64,000 nucleotides of DNA from Sphingobium vermicomposti. GTDB taxonomy: Bacteria > Pseudomonadota > Alphaproteobacteria > Sphingomonadales > Sphingomonadaceae. Below are positions 54,313-62,235 of the stretch, one piece after another (position 1 is the stretch's first letter; each line of letters begins with the position of its first letter). Location of the stretch: contig NZ_JAASQR010000001.1 in NCBI RefSeq assembly GCF_011762025.1, positions 310,001 to 374,000 on the forward strand, written 5' to 3'. The notes below the pieces were generated by a model, which was not told the DNA's origin, searched no databases, and worked only from the letters and a program-made list of their open reading frames with translations. The translations under genes and the position numbers were made by a program.

Positions 54313-54627
54313 ATGCTGAAGCCACCCATGGATCTCGCCACTTTCGAGACGAAGGCCGGGCAGGTCGCGAACTTGCTCAAGGCGATGGCCAACACCAAGC
54401 GCCTGATGGTCCTCTGCAAGCTCGCGGAGCATGGTGAAATGACGGTCACCGATCTCGCTCGCGAGATCGCGCTGTCCCAGTCCGCGCTCTCCCAACACCT
54501 GGCCAAGATGCGCGATGAAGGCTTGGTCGCCAATCGTCGTGAGAGCCAGACCATCTGGTACCGGATCGCGGACGCAAAGACCGGCCAGCTCCTCGTCGCC
54601 CTCTACGAGCTCTATTGCAAGGATTGA
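54313..54627 (+). CDS. bigR: BigR/YgaV-type ArsR-family persulfide-sensing repressor
   Basis: 104 residues. Winged-helix ArsR fold: LLKAMANTKRLMVLCKLAEHGEMTV, recognition helix region LSQSALSQHLAKMRDEGLV, wing NRRESQTIWYRIA. It has the two cysteines of the BigR group, C35 in MVLCKLAE and C102 in YELYCKD, which form a persulfide-responsive link in Xylella BigR. It lacks the metal sites of ArsR proper. It should repress the divergent dioxygenase and its own operon until sulfide or persulfide appears. The start is the first ATG with AAGGATCG upstream; ATG at 54328 is possible. Confidence 0.85.
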   Translation: MLKPPMDLATFETKAGQVANLLKAMANTKRLMVLCKLAEHGEMTVTDLAREIALSQSALSQHLAKMRDEGLVANRRESQTIWYRIADAKTGQLLVALYELYCKD

Positions 54628-54631
54628 ACCA

Positions 54632-55153
54632 ATGACGATAACGACACTCACGCCGGACGCCGCCCAACGCGCCGTTGCCGCCGGTGCGACGCTGGTGGAT
54701 ATCCGCGATGCCGATGAGCACGCCCGCGAGCGAATACCCGGCGCGATCAATATACCGCTCGCAAGGATCGAAGACGTTTCGGCAACGACCGGGCCGATCA
54801 TCTACCATTGCCGGTCAGGGATGAGGACCGAGGCGAGCGCCTCGACTCTCGCAACCGCCGCGAAGGGCAGGCCCTGCCAAATCCTCGAAGGCGGTCTCGA
54901 CGCGTGGCGCGCTGCCGGGCACCAAACCAGCATCGATCGCAGGCAGCCAATAGAAGTGATACGCCAGGTCCAGTTGATCGCTGGTGGTCTCGTCCTCCTC
55001 GGCGCCATCCTCGCCGCGACCGTGTCGCCTGAGTTCGTGGTGCTTTCAGGGTTCGTTGGCGCCGGTCTCATGGTCGCGGGCGCAACCGGATGGTGCGGCA
55101 TGGCTCGCCTGCTTCGCCTCATGCCCTGGAACCGTCGCTCGCCGGTGGTTTGA
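54632..55153 (+). CDS. Rhodanese with C-terminal membrane domain (DUF2892)
   Basis: 173 residues. Rhodanese domain at 1-105 with the active-site loop YHCRSGMRT (C60), preceded by TLVDIRDADEHARERIPGA. Two membrane helices follow (about 110-155) ending in GWCGMARLLRLMPWN, the DUF2892 signature with a conserved Cys. It transfers sulfane sulfur, probably from persulfide, at the inner membrane. It starts four bases after the bigR stop and is followed five bases later by the exporter, so all three are one operon. Confidence 0.86.
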   Translation: MTITTLTPDAAQRAVAAGATLVDIRDADEHARERIPGAINIPLARIEDVSATTGPIIYHCRSGMRTEASASTLATAAKGRPCQILEGGLDAWRAAGHQTSIDRRQPIEVIRQVQLIAGGLVLLGAILAATVSPEFVVLSGFVGAGLMVAGATGWCGMARLLRLMPWNRRSPVV

Positions 55154-55158
55154 CGACC

Positions 55159-55956
55159 ATGGGCACGAGCCAGGTCTTGACCGCCCTCGGCGCAGGCGCT
55201 GTCATTGGCCTCGTCCTAGGTCTAGTGGGTGGCGGCGGTTCGATCCTCGCCGTTCCGCTGCTGGTTTACGGCGTCGGCGTCCAATCGACCCACGCAGCGA
55301 TCGGAACGGCTGCCGTGGCCGTTGCCGCCAATGCCGCAACGGGGCTGATCGGGCACGCTCGCGAAGGGACCGTCAAGTGGCCCTGCGCCATCGTCTTCGC
55401 GCTGGCCGGCGTGATCGGCGCCGCAGCGGGCGCGGAGTTCGGAATGGCGATGGATGGTGGAAGACTGCTGACATTGTTCGGCATTCTGATGATCGGCGTG
55501 GGGCTTTCCATGCTTCGGCCGCGCCGGGCGGCCGAAGCACCCGATGTCCACCTCTCGCGGTCCACAGCATCGACACTGCTGCCCAAGCTCCTGCCCATCG
55601 GCTTCGCGGTGGGCTTGGCAGCCGGGTTTTTCGGAATCGGCGGCGGCTTCCTGATCGTGCCGGGTTTGATAGCGGCGACCGCGATGCCGTTGCGCAACGC
55701 GGTGGGCACCTCCCTCGTCGTGGTCATGGCTCTCGGCATCACGACGGCGACATCCTACTCGTTCTCGGGCTTCGTCGACTGGCGCCTTGTCGCGCTGATG
55801 ATCGTCGGTGGGATCGGCGGTGCAGCGCTAGGCCTTGCGCTCGGCCGTCGCTTGGCCATGCGCAAGCAGCTCCTCGAGCGGGTCTTCGGCGTGGCCGTCG
55901 TGGCTGTCGGCGTCTACATAGCCTCGCAGGCGCTCATCGGCGCCGCTGGTGCTTGA
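55159..55956 (+). CDS. TauE/SafE-family sulfite exporter (TSUP)
   Basis: 265 residues, seven or eight membrane helices. Two TSUP repeats: GLVLGLVGGGGSILAVPLLV near the start and GLAAGFFGIGGGFLIVPGLI in the second half, with the paired glycine-rich turn motifs. It probably exports sulfite or thiosulfate made by the persulfide dioxygenase. The ATG at 55159 is chosen because upstream codons overlap the rhodanese frame. It is the last gene of the bigR operon. Confidence 0.86.
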   Translation: MGTSQVLTALGAGAVIGLVLGLVGGGGSILAVPLLVYGVGVQSTHAAIGTAAVAVAANAATGLIGHAREGTVKWPCAIVFALAGVIGAAAGAEFGMAMDGGRLLTLFGILMIGVGLSMLRPRRAAEAPDVHLSRSTASTLLPKLLPIGFAVGLAAGFFGIGGGFLIVPGLIAATAMPLRNAVGTSLVVVMALGITTATSYSFSGFVDWRLVALMIVGGIGGAALGLALGRRLAMRKQLLERVFGVAVVAVGVYIASQALIGAAGA

Positions 55957-56112
55957 AGGCTCTGCGCGATCGCCACCGAACAAACAGTCGCGGAAGGTGA
56001 CGTACAGCTACGGGTACTGGCCAAGGACAAAGACTGAGAACGACCGGCGAGACAGTGGAAGGTTGAGGAAGGAACCAGTTCCGCCCACACAACTGTGGTG
56101 GCATCCGGTGCA

Positions 56113-56120
56113 TTACGTAA
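56113..56120 (+). promoter_or_regulatory. TACGTAA motif upstream of small coiled-coil gene
   Basis: Perfect TTACGTAA followed by CGCGCC, 67 bases before the start at 56187. It may drive the run of three genes 56187-57283. The rest of the 230-base gap (55957-56186) shows nothing recognised. Confidence 0.45.
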
Positions 56121-56186
56121 CGCGCCGCCGCTCCCGTTTCGGTAGAGCAATGAGAATTCGGCGCCTGCCGATTGAGGAGATGGAAC

Positions 56187-56423
56187 ATGAGCGCGCTCGA
56201 TGACCTGAAAGCGGAACTCGCCAAGCTGAGGGACGAGGCCAAGGTACGGGTGCATCTCGGAACCATGGAAGCTCGGCAGGAGTGGGAGGAAATCGAGGCC
56301 AAATGGAACCACTTCGTCTCGCAAGCGGGCCTCCACAAGAGCGGCGAGGACATCAAGTCGGCGCTACGTTCGCTCGGCGACGAGCTGCGGTTGGCCTATC
56401 AGCGGCTGAAAAACGCGCTGTAG
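56187..56423 (+). CDS. Small helical protein, function unknown
   Basis: 78 residues from the ATG at 56187 with GGAG upstream. Highly charged and helical (DDLKAELAKLRDEAKVRVHL, EWEEIEAKWNHFV), likely a coiled coil. No family was recognised with confidence. It is the first of three closely spaced genes with the DksA-like protein and a universal stress protein, under a TTACGTAA motif. Confidence 0.65.
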   Translation: MSALDDLKAELAKLRDEAKVRVHLGTMEARQEWEEIEAKWNHFVSQAGLHKSGEDIKSALRSLGDELRLAYQRLKNAL

Positions 56424-56472
56424 GATCTCGCCGACGGCGCCCATGCGCCGGAACCTCAACAAGGACGTCCCG

Positions 56473-56796
56473 ATGCCCGATCTCCCCACCCAACAGTCGC
56501 GTCTCGAGGAGCAGCTCGCCGAACTCAAGGCAAGGCGCGCGCGCATCGAAGGCGATCTCGCTGAGCCGCTCAATCCGGATTCGTCGGAGCAGGCGGTGGA
56601 ACTCGAGGACGACCCCTCGCTGGAAGGCCAGGCCGCCCTGATCGATCAGGAGATCGGATCGGTCAGCCGCGCGCTCGAACGCATTGCCAAAGGCACATAC
56701 GGCGAATGCGTCCGTTGCGGATCCGATATTGCCCCGGCCCGCCTGGAAGCCAGACCCGAGGCAGCTCTGTGTATCCGGTGCGCGAGCGCGGAGTAG
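56473..56796 (+). CDS. DksA/TraR-family C4 zinc-finger protein
   Basis: 107 residues. Coiled-coil N-terminal part with LEEQLAELKARRARIEGDL, then the C4 zinc finger YGECVRCGSDIAPARLEARP with CIRCASAE at the C-terminus (four cysteines). Small DksA/TraR relatives bind the RNA polymerase secondary channel and change promoter choice under stress. Whether this short form does so is unproven. AAGGACG precedes the ATG at 56473; an ATG at 56443 is possible. It sits 49 bases after the coiled-coil gene and 46 before a universal stress protein. Confidence 0.82.
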   Translation: MPDLPTQQSRLEEQLAELKARRARIEGDLAEPLNPDSSEQAVELEDDPSLEGQAALIDQEIGSVSRALERIAKGTYGECVRCGSDIAPARLEARPEAALCIRCASAE

Positions 56797-56842
56797 TCGT
56801 CGTGAGAACGCAATTGCAGATCGACATTTGGAAGGAGCGAAG

Positions 56843-57283
56843 ATGTTCAAGACGATCCTGCTTGCCTACGATGGCTCCGACCATACAGCTGCGGCCTTGC
56901 GCCAATCGGCCGATCTCGCCCGGCTGTGCAACGCAGAGCTGCATCTTCTCGGCATCGTCGTCACCACGGGCAACGCGGTTGTGGCCGAAGCCTACGGATC
57001 GGCCTATGGCGCGAACGACTTCTTCGGACAGGAGCGCAAGGCTATCGAGGCCGCGCTGAGCCGCGCCACCGATGAGCTCGGCGAACACATCTCCGTACAC
57101 GCGAGCATTCGGGAAGGAGATCCGGCGGATGAGATTTCCGCATACGCTCACGAGATAGGTGCCGATCTTGCCATTATTGGCCACGGCGGGAAAGGCTTCC
57201 TGGCACGCTGGTTCGAGGGATCGACCGGCGCAAAGCTTGTTCGCGACCTTCCCTGTAACTTGCTTGTGGTGACTGGCGCGTAA
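56843..57283 (+). CDS. Universal stress protein (single domain)
   Basis: 146 residues, one UspA domain. It opens FKTILLAYDGSDHTAAALRQ and ends with GHGGKGFLARWFEGSTGAKLV, which keeps the ATP-binding pattern G-x2-G-x9-G-S. AAGGAG precedes the ATG. It differs from the six tandem-domain copies in the window and resembles single-domain nucleotide-binding members. Third gene of the run beginning at 56187, with a weak terminator-like hairpin after it. Confidence 0.85.
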   Translation: MFKTILLAYDGSDHTAAALRQSADLARLCNAELHLLGIVVTTGNAVVAEAYGSAYGANDFFGQERKAIEAALSRATDELGEHISVHASIREGDPADEISAYAHEIGADLAIIGHGGKGFLARWFEGSTGAKLVRDLPCNLLVVTGA

Positions 57284-57341
57284 AACGCGGAATGCAGGTC
57301 GAAAGTTTGCTGGCTCTGGAACAAGCCTCGATCCTGCCCCC

Positions 57342-57357
57342 CCGCTTAGGCGGTTTT
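57342..57357 (+). terminator. Weak intrinsic terminator after USP
   Basis: CCGC, loop TTAG, GCGG, then TTTT (57342-57357), 59 bases after the universal stress protein stop. The stem is only 4 bp, so efficiency is doubtful. Confidence 0.35.
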
Positions 57358-57474
57358 ACTTGCTACGCGCACTGAGGGCTTAGGATTTCTCGGCGATATC
57401 GCTCGCGAAGTGAACATCGCCTCAACTTAGAAGCTGAGGGGGACGTAATCGGCGAATTGGCCTCCATTCCGGCT

Positions 57475-58311
57475 TTAGTGCGACAAGAGAATCGGCAACT
57501 TCGGGGATTCGAGCACCGAGCGTGTCGCACCACCGAGTATGAACTCGCGAACGCGCGAATGACCATATGCGCCCATGACGAGTAGGTCAGCTCTCAACCG
57601 CTCGCAAATGGACTGGAGGACAAGACCGGCATCGGAACCGTCAGCGGGGATCTCGATTGCTTCGGCCGCGATATTGTGCCGACCGAGATGACGAACGACG
57701 TCGGAGATCGGCGCGGCCTTCGACAGGTCCTTGTCCTTTGTCACACTAGCGACGGTGACCTTACTTGCCGCGCGGCAGAAGCTCAGGGAATCCGCTAAGG
57801 CTCGCGCCGCGGCACGGCTACCATCCCACCCGATCACAACGTGATCCAAGCGGAGCGACGCAGCGCCGGGTTCGGGAAGTAGTAGCACAGGCCGACCGGC
57901 CTCGAAAACCAGGCCCTCCGCCATCGCGACGGTATTCTGGTGGCCATAGACCGGCACGATGATCAGATCATAGGCGCACGCTTTCGCGGCGAGCTGCCAG
58001 TGCGTGACCATACCTGGGCACCGGACGAGCAGCGCCTCCCCAACAAGGTCATCCCCAACGGCCGACGAGAATTGCGAGAGCAGCGTCTTCGCATTTTCGG
58101 AACTCTTGTGGTTCTCAGCCGCGATCATGCCATCCGCATTGACCAGCTTGTTGGCGAGCCAGTTGGAAACCGGAGGAATGTAGACCTCACAAACTCCGGC
58201 CGAGAGCTTGGCGCCGCAACCCTGCGCAAGCGAGATGGCCGCCTCCAACGCCCAGCTCGGTGTCGGCTCGAGATAGCTGTTCATTTGCAGAATGATGTCG
58301 CGCACAGGCAT
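57475..58311 (-). CDS. Universal stress protein (tandem-domain, LGG class)
   Basis: 278 residues. Half one begins RDIILQMNSYLEPTPSWALE. Half two begins HVVIGWDGSRAAARALADSL and ends GAYGHSRVREFILGGATRSVL, the loop of this paralogue class. HLGRHNIAAE stands where the others have ARHLARHG. It faces the preceding gene run (convergent). Its upstream region holds CCGTAATTCC near 58365, a distant relative of the TACGTAA motif. Confidence 0.83.
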   Translation of the reverse strand: MPVRDIILQMNSYLEPTPSWALEAAISLAQGCGAKLSAGVCEVYIPPVSNWLANKLVNADGMIAAENHKSSENAKTLLSQFSSAVGDDLVGEALLVRCPGMVTHWQLAAKACAYDLIIVPVYGHQNTVAMAEGLVFEAGRPVLLLPEPGAASLRLDHVVIGWDGSRAAARALADSLSFCRAASKVTVASVTKDKDLSKAAPISDVVRHLGRHNIAAEAIEIPADGSDAGLVLQSICERLRADLLVMGAYGHSRVREFILGGATRSVLESPKLPILLSH

Positions 58312-58904
58312 ATATATCTCCGCTGGTTAAGCAGCCTATGACAGGATCATCGAAGTGAACCGATCCGTAATTCCACGGAGGGCAAAGTTAGCTGATGCCC
58401 GTGCGTCTAGCTTGTCAAAGAGCCTTCCTCCCGGGATGAGCAAGCGCCACAATAGAACATAAGCGCTGTTAGACCGAGGCTGACTTGCAGCAGGTGATTG
58501 CAAATATGATGGCCAGAAATGAGGAATGTGATGGCGCGAAAGCGCGGGCCCGAAGAAATCAGCAAGCTGCTGGAAACGGAGATCGTGCTATTCTCTTACG
58601 AAGGCGGCAGCAAAGGGGAAGGACAACGGAAATATGCAGGGTGCGCGAGGCTGTGCGGGTATACTAGCCCCGATCAGCACGATGGCATTCGGGGCTGGAT
58701 GGCCACGATAAGTCTGCCGGCGCGCAATGTGCGATAGGGATTTCAGGCTGTCATTGTTCCTGCTACGGGCAAGGCTGCGCATCCAACCGGGCGGACAGAT
58801 CTTATCACCGCAGCTAGCTCATTCGTCATAGAGGTGTTGAGAACCCAAGGCGGTAGATAGAGAATAGGCTTGCACACTTCTCTGCGGTCACGCAGCATCC
58901 CCTC
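58312..58904. other. Intergenic region with IS3 remnant
   Basis: 593 bases between the universal stress protein and the secreted protein. Apart from the IS3 orfA fragment (58531-58650) there is no recognisable gene. The region is less regular in composition than its neighbours, consistent with past insertion and decay. Confidence 0.5.
58531..58650 (+). pseudogene. Remnant of an IS3-family orfA transposase gene
   Basis: An ATG at 58531 opens MARKRGPEEISKLLETEIVL, which matches the start of IS3-family OrfA (MARKR-x-PEEI-x-KL-x-EIVL), then a degenerate GGS-x-R-K segment. The similarity ends by about residue 40, and the rest of orfA and all of orfB are absent. The alignment is by eye against remembered family sequences. 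Confidence 0.5.
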
Positions 58905-60044
58905 ATGCCTCGACCCGTCGATTTCACCGTGACAGTGCTGCTTTCGATCGCTTCACTTGCGCTGCCTGCGTCAGCAAGATCGCAGGTTCGGCCGCCCCTT
59001 CCCAGCGTAGTGCTCGATCAGATGAGCGACCTCGATGCCCGTTGCAATGCCGCCGGCGGCAAACCCGGCAGCGGCCGCTATATCATTGCGCAGGATTTCA
59101 CGGGAGATGGCCTGCTCGATTACCTCCTGTCTGAAGGCGACTACGACTGTACCGGTCGCCAGGGACTGTTCCGCGAGAACGGCCAGGCTCGCGTCGACAT
59201 CTTCGTTACCGACCGAACCAATGCGGCCCGCCGGGTTTATTCCGACACGCTGATCGGCTACCGGGTGCTGACCGGGCGTCCGACGAGAGTGCAAATTGCG
59301 CGCAAGGGTGTGCTGTGCGGCGCGGGGACACCGCCCCAAGGCCAATGCGCCGCGCAACTTGCCTGGAACGGCACTTCCTTTGGCGAAGCAGCGTCCGTTA
59401 CTCGCCCGGGCGGCAGTGGTGCCGCCGCCTCTGTGGCGCTTCCTCAACCGTCACCCCGGGCGATCTCGGAGGCCGGCTTCCTTGCCAATTGCCGCGCAAA
59501 CCTGATCAGTCGCGATGCTAGTGCGGCGCGTTGGGCCGACCAAGAATGCCGGACCAACTGGCAGAAGGTCGTTGCGAGCGGCCCGGCCGCCGACATGTTT
59601 CTGGCTGTTCTGCCTGCCGGCGGCGGCAAGCCGTCACTTTCCGAGACGAAACAACGGGCAGCGGGAGTCCGATGGGGAGCCCAGTCTACCCCACCTGCGT
59701 TGGCCACAGGAAAACTGGGCAAACTGGACATCGCAATCCAGGGACGCGGTACGCCAGACACCGTCTCAGCCAACTGGACAATGGTGGGTGCCGAGATCCC
59801 CTATGACATTCCAGAGGCATTGAGTGCACGCGGCGTGTCTATCATGGAAGTATCCTGCGAAAAGGTCGGGGCAGGCGCAGGCACGCGTACGTATGCCGGG
59901 ATATCGCCGGGGCAGGTACCGTTCGCCCTGATAGTCGACCAGCAGACAGCTCCCTTGGGGCACATGCAAAGTTACTATACCGCCACGATCAGTCTGGCTG
60001 CCGGACATCCTGACCGCGGCTCAACGGCCGGGTGCAACTTTTGA
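58905..60044 (+). CDS. Secreted protein of unknown function
   Basis: 379 residues. A signal peptide (about 1-25, VTVLLSIASLALPASA) is followed by a region with IIAQDFTGDGLLDYLLSEGDYDC, a calcium-binding-like DxTGDGxxD loop of FG-GAP type. There are several cysteine pairs, a C-terminal domain without known motif, and a final Cys near the end (GCNF). No family was recognised. It sits between the IS3 remnant and the IS5 element, so it may be cargo or an isolated survivor. The start has no strong ribosome-binding site. Confidence 0.6.
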   Translation: MPRPVDFTVTVLLSIASLALPASARSQVRPPLPSVVLDQMSDLDARCNAAGGKPGSGRYIIAQDFTGDGLLDYLLSEGDYDCTGRQGLFRENGQARVDIFVTDRTNAARRVYSDTLIGYRVLTGRPTRVQIARKGVLCGAGTPPQGQCAAQLAWNGTSFGEAASVTRPGGSGAAASVALPQPSPRAISEAGFLANCRANLISRDASAARWADQECRTNWQKVVASGPAADMFLAVLPAGGGKPSLSETKQRAAGVRWGAQSTPPALATGKLGKLDIAIQGRGTPDTVSANWTMVGAEIPYDIPEALSARGVSIMEVSCEKVGAGAGTRTYAGISPGQVPFALIVDQQTAPLGHMQSYYTATISLAAGHPDRGSTAGCNF

Positions 60045-60178
60045 CATTACCCGATCATGTCGGCGTCGGTGCGTTCCGCAGGAGTGAGCGGCAAGGAATG
60101 CGTGCCGGACTGTATGCATGGAAGCGTTTGGTCCCATGACATCGACAAACCTGACCTCACGCTCGCATCAGAGCCTAA

Positions 60179-61133
60179 GTGCCCGATCGGAAACTAAGTT
60201 GAGTGGTATCAGTAGGTTAGCTTGACGGCTTGGCCTGTCGTTGATTCAGGGGTTTCGCCAAAAACTACCGTGGATTCAACGATGTGGACCGATACCACTC
60301 GCGCCCTTCATGCGCGAAGCGGGCTGGCTTTGCCAAGCGATATGACCGACGCCGAGTGGACGGTTCTGGAGCCGCTGCTACCTCCAGCGTCGCATGTTGG
60401 GCGGCCTCGCAAATGGCCGCTGCGGCGTATTGTGGAGGCTGTCCTGTATTTGTTGCGTGGCGGGCTGCCCTGGCGGATGTTGCCGCCGTGCTTTCCCCCG
60501 GTTTCGACCGTGCGGCACTGGTTCTACCTCTGGCGCGACAACGGCCTGTGGCTGACGATCAACCACACCTTGCTGATGGTGGCGCGCGAGGCGCATGGCC
60601 GCGAGCCTTCGCCCAGCGCTGGCGTGATCGATAGCCAGAGCGTCAAAACGACGGAAAGCGGCGGGCCACGGGGCTATGACGCCGGCAAGAAGGTCAAGGG
60701 GCGCAAGCGGCACATCCTGACCGACACCGAAGGCAATCTCGTCCATGCCGTGATCCACACCGCCGACATCCAGGATCGCGACGGGGCGCCGCTGGTGCTC
60801 TCCGAAATCGTCGGCCGCTTCCCCTGGCTGCGCCATGTCTTCGCTGACGGAGGCTATGCCGGAACCAAGCTCAAGGATGCACTGCGCCGCATCGGCAAGT
60901 GGACTATCGTGATCGTCAAGCGGTCCGACACCGCCAAGGGCTTCGAGGTGCTGCCCCGACGATGGGTCGTCGAACGGACCCTCGCATGGATCAGCCGAAA
61001 CCGTCGGCTCGCCAAGGACTTCGAACAGACCATCGCGTCCGCAACCGCATGGCTCTTCATCGCTTCGATCCAGCTCTTCACCCGCCGCATCGCAAGATCA
61101 TGAAACTACGTCGGATAATTTTGAATCAGGCAC
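60179..61133. mobile_element. IS5-family (IS1031-like) insertion sequence, complete
   Basis: 955 bases bounded by imperfect terminal inverted repeats: left GTGCCCGATCGGAAACT (60179-60195), right end reading inward GTGCCTGATTCAAAATT (61133-61117). TAA flanks both ends (60176-60178 and 61134-61136), the 3-bp TNA target duplication of the IS1031 group. It carries one intact transposase gene, so it may still be mobile. Confidence 0.75.
60282..61103 (+). CDS. IS5-family DDE transposase
   Basis: 273 residues. The N-terminal part is the DUF4096-type domain (LPSDMTDAEWTVLEPLLPP, RRIVEAVLYLLRGGLPWRML). The DDE catalytic domain has Asp in GVIDSQSVKTTESGG, Asp in VFADGGYAG, and Glu in RRWVVERTLAWISRNRRLAKDFE. 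All three acidic residues are present, so the enzyme appears intact. The ATG at 60282 lies 103 bases inside the left end of the element. An earlier in-frame TTG at 60222 is less likely. Confidence 0.9.
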   Translation: MWTDTTRALHARSGLALPSDMTDAEWTVLEPLLPPASHVGRPRKWPLRRIVEAVLYLLRGGLPWRMLPPCFPPVSTVRHWFYLWRDNGLWLTINHTLLMVAREAHGREPSPSAGVIDSQSVKTTESGGPRGYDAGKKVKGRKRHILTDTEGNLVHAVIHTADIQDRDGAPLVLSEIVGRFPWLRHVFADGGYAGTKLKDALRRIGKWTIVIVKRSDTAKGFEVLPRRWVVERTLAWISRNRRLAKDFEQTIASATAWLFIASIQLFTRRIARS

Positions 61134-61137
61134 TAAG

Positions 61138-62235
61138 ACCAGGCCGCACCGCACGCAGCTCATAGAATACCCTCATGAAACGTTCAGCAGGTCGCTCGAT
61201 CTGCGCCGTGGATACCCGCGGAAGCCCTGTTGCATGGGGCATTTACAGCTTGTTGAAGATCCCGAGCAGCGAAATACCCTCACAGTCGTTATGGTGATGC
61301 CGTTCTGTAGTTTTCGGTACGACGATATTCGACAACTGTGCCTGCGCAAACCGGCCACGGCCTGTTACTCTTATCGGAAGGGTAGCTGGCGCTGCCCGCT
61401 GGCTACGGCCGAGATGTGGGAATGTGATCGAACTAGCTGCCGTGCATCGCCGCACAGTGTATAAACGGCGTGGCGTTGCCCGCCGCGGTTCTGGTGGTCG
61501 ACGCGATAGCCCTGATAGGGAATGCTCTTTTTTAAACGCGCCGCGGTCGGGGGCGATCCCGATCGAGAGACCGGCGGTACGTTTTGGATGCATTGCAGGT
61601 GGAGCGAACCCATCCCGAAAGCACTTCAGCTCGGCAATGCTGTCGTCTCCGCGCAACCCTCCAAGCCGATCTTGTCCCCGGCCGAGAAATGCCGCCGGAT
61701 GTCCTTTACGGGCGCTGACGGCGAACAGACACAAAATGACCCCTCCATCATCTGACGGAGGGGTCAGGGAAAGGTCTCGCGGACTGGCCGAGATTCCTTC
61801 GGGTCGCTACGCGACCATATTTCAATGAACGCCAGATGAATAGCGAATATTGCTTCTTCCGGTGGACCATCTCGAGCGAGGCACAGGGAGGCGGCCTCGC
61901 GGGAGAACTACGCGGCCGGCGAAAGGCGTTCGCTCGGCCACGTGCTATCTGCAATGATCGGCGATGACGGGTAGGCCCAGTTCGCAGCCCCGTGGGGTCA
62001 TCAATTTCATCTATGACCTCTTATAGATATTCGGGTCCTAGCGGGTGGGACCGTCGCGCGGCATTCTCCGTGAAGGTTGCGGGAGAGGTCGTTTGTCGCA
62101 CGACAAGAAAGTCACGCCAGGGCGGACCGGCCCCCGGTCCAAGGTCGTGGAAATACTCTTTGCCGCATTGGCCGCGCGGGCAAGGGGGCGGACAACGTTC
62201 GACATTGGTCCTGACGCCTTCGAGCGCGAGGAACG
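61138..62235. other. 1.1-kb region without a recognised gene
   Basis: No protein family was recognised on either strand. The open frames present (for example 61243-61734 leftward) have no signal peptide, domain motif or convincing ribosome-binding site. The only structural feature is the terminator-like hairpin at 61731-61766. A rightward frame ending at 62239 includes SKVVEILFAALAARARGR, but its start and family are unclear. Likely debris from insertions. Confidence 0.5.
61731..61766 (-). terminator. Leftward intrinsic terminator
   Basis: Arms TGACCCCTCC (61737-61746) and GGAGGGGTCA (61757-61766), perfect 10-bp stem with a 10-base loop. Reading leftward the stem is followed by TTTTGTG, giving a good rho-independent terminator on the minus strand. 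The gene it once ended is not identifiable. Confidence 0.6.

Noticed and set aside
57441..57448. GGACGTAA between convergent USP genes.
   Set aside because: Not upstream of any start, so not counted as a member of the motif family.
61243..61734. Leftward open frame of 163 codons in the gene-free region.
   Set aside because: No ribosome-binding site, signal or domain, and composition typical of chance frames.
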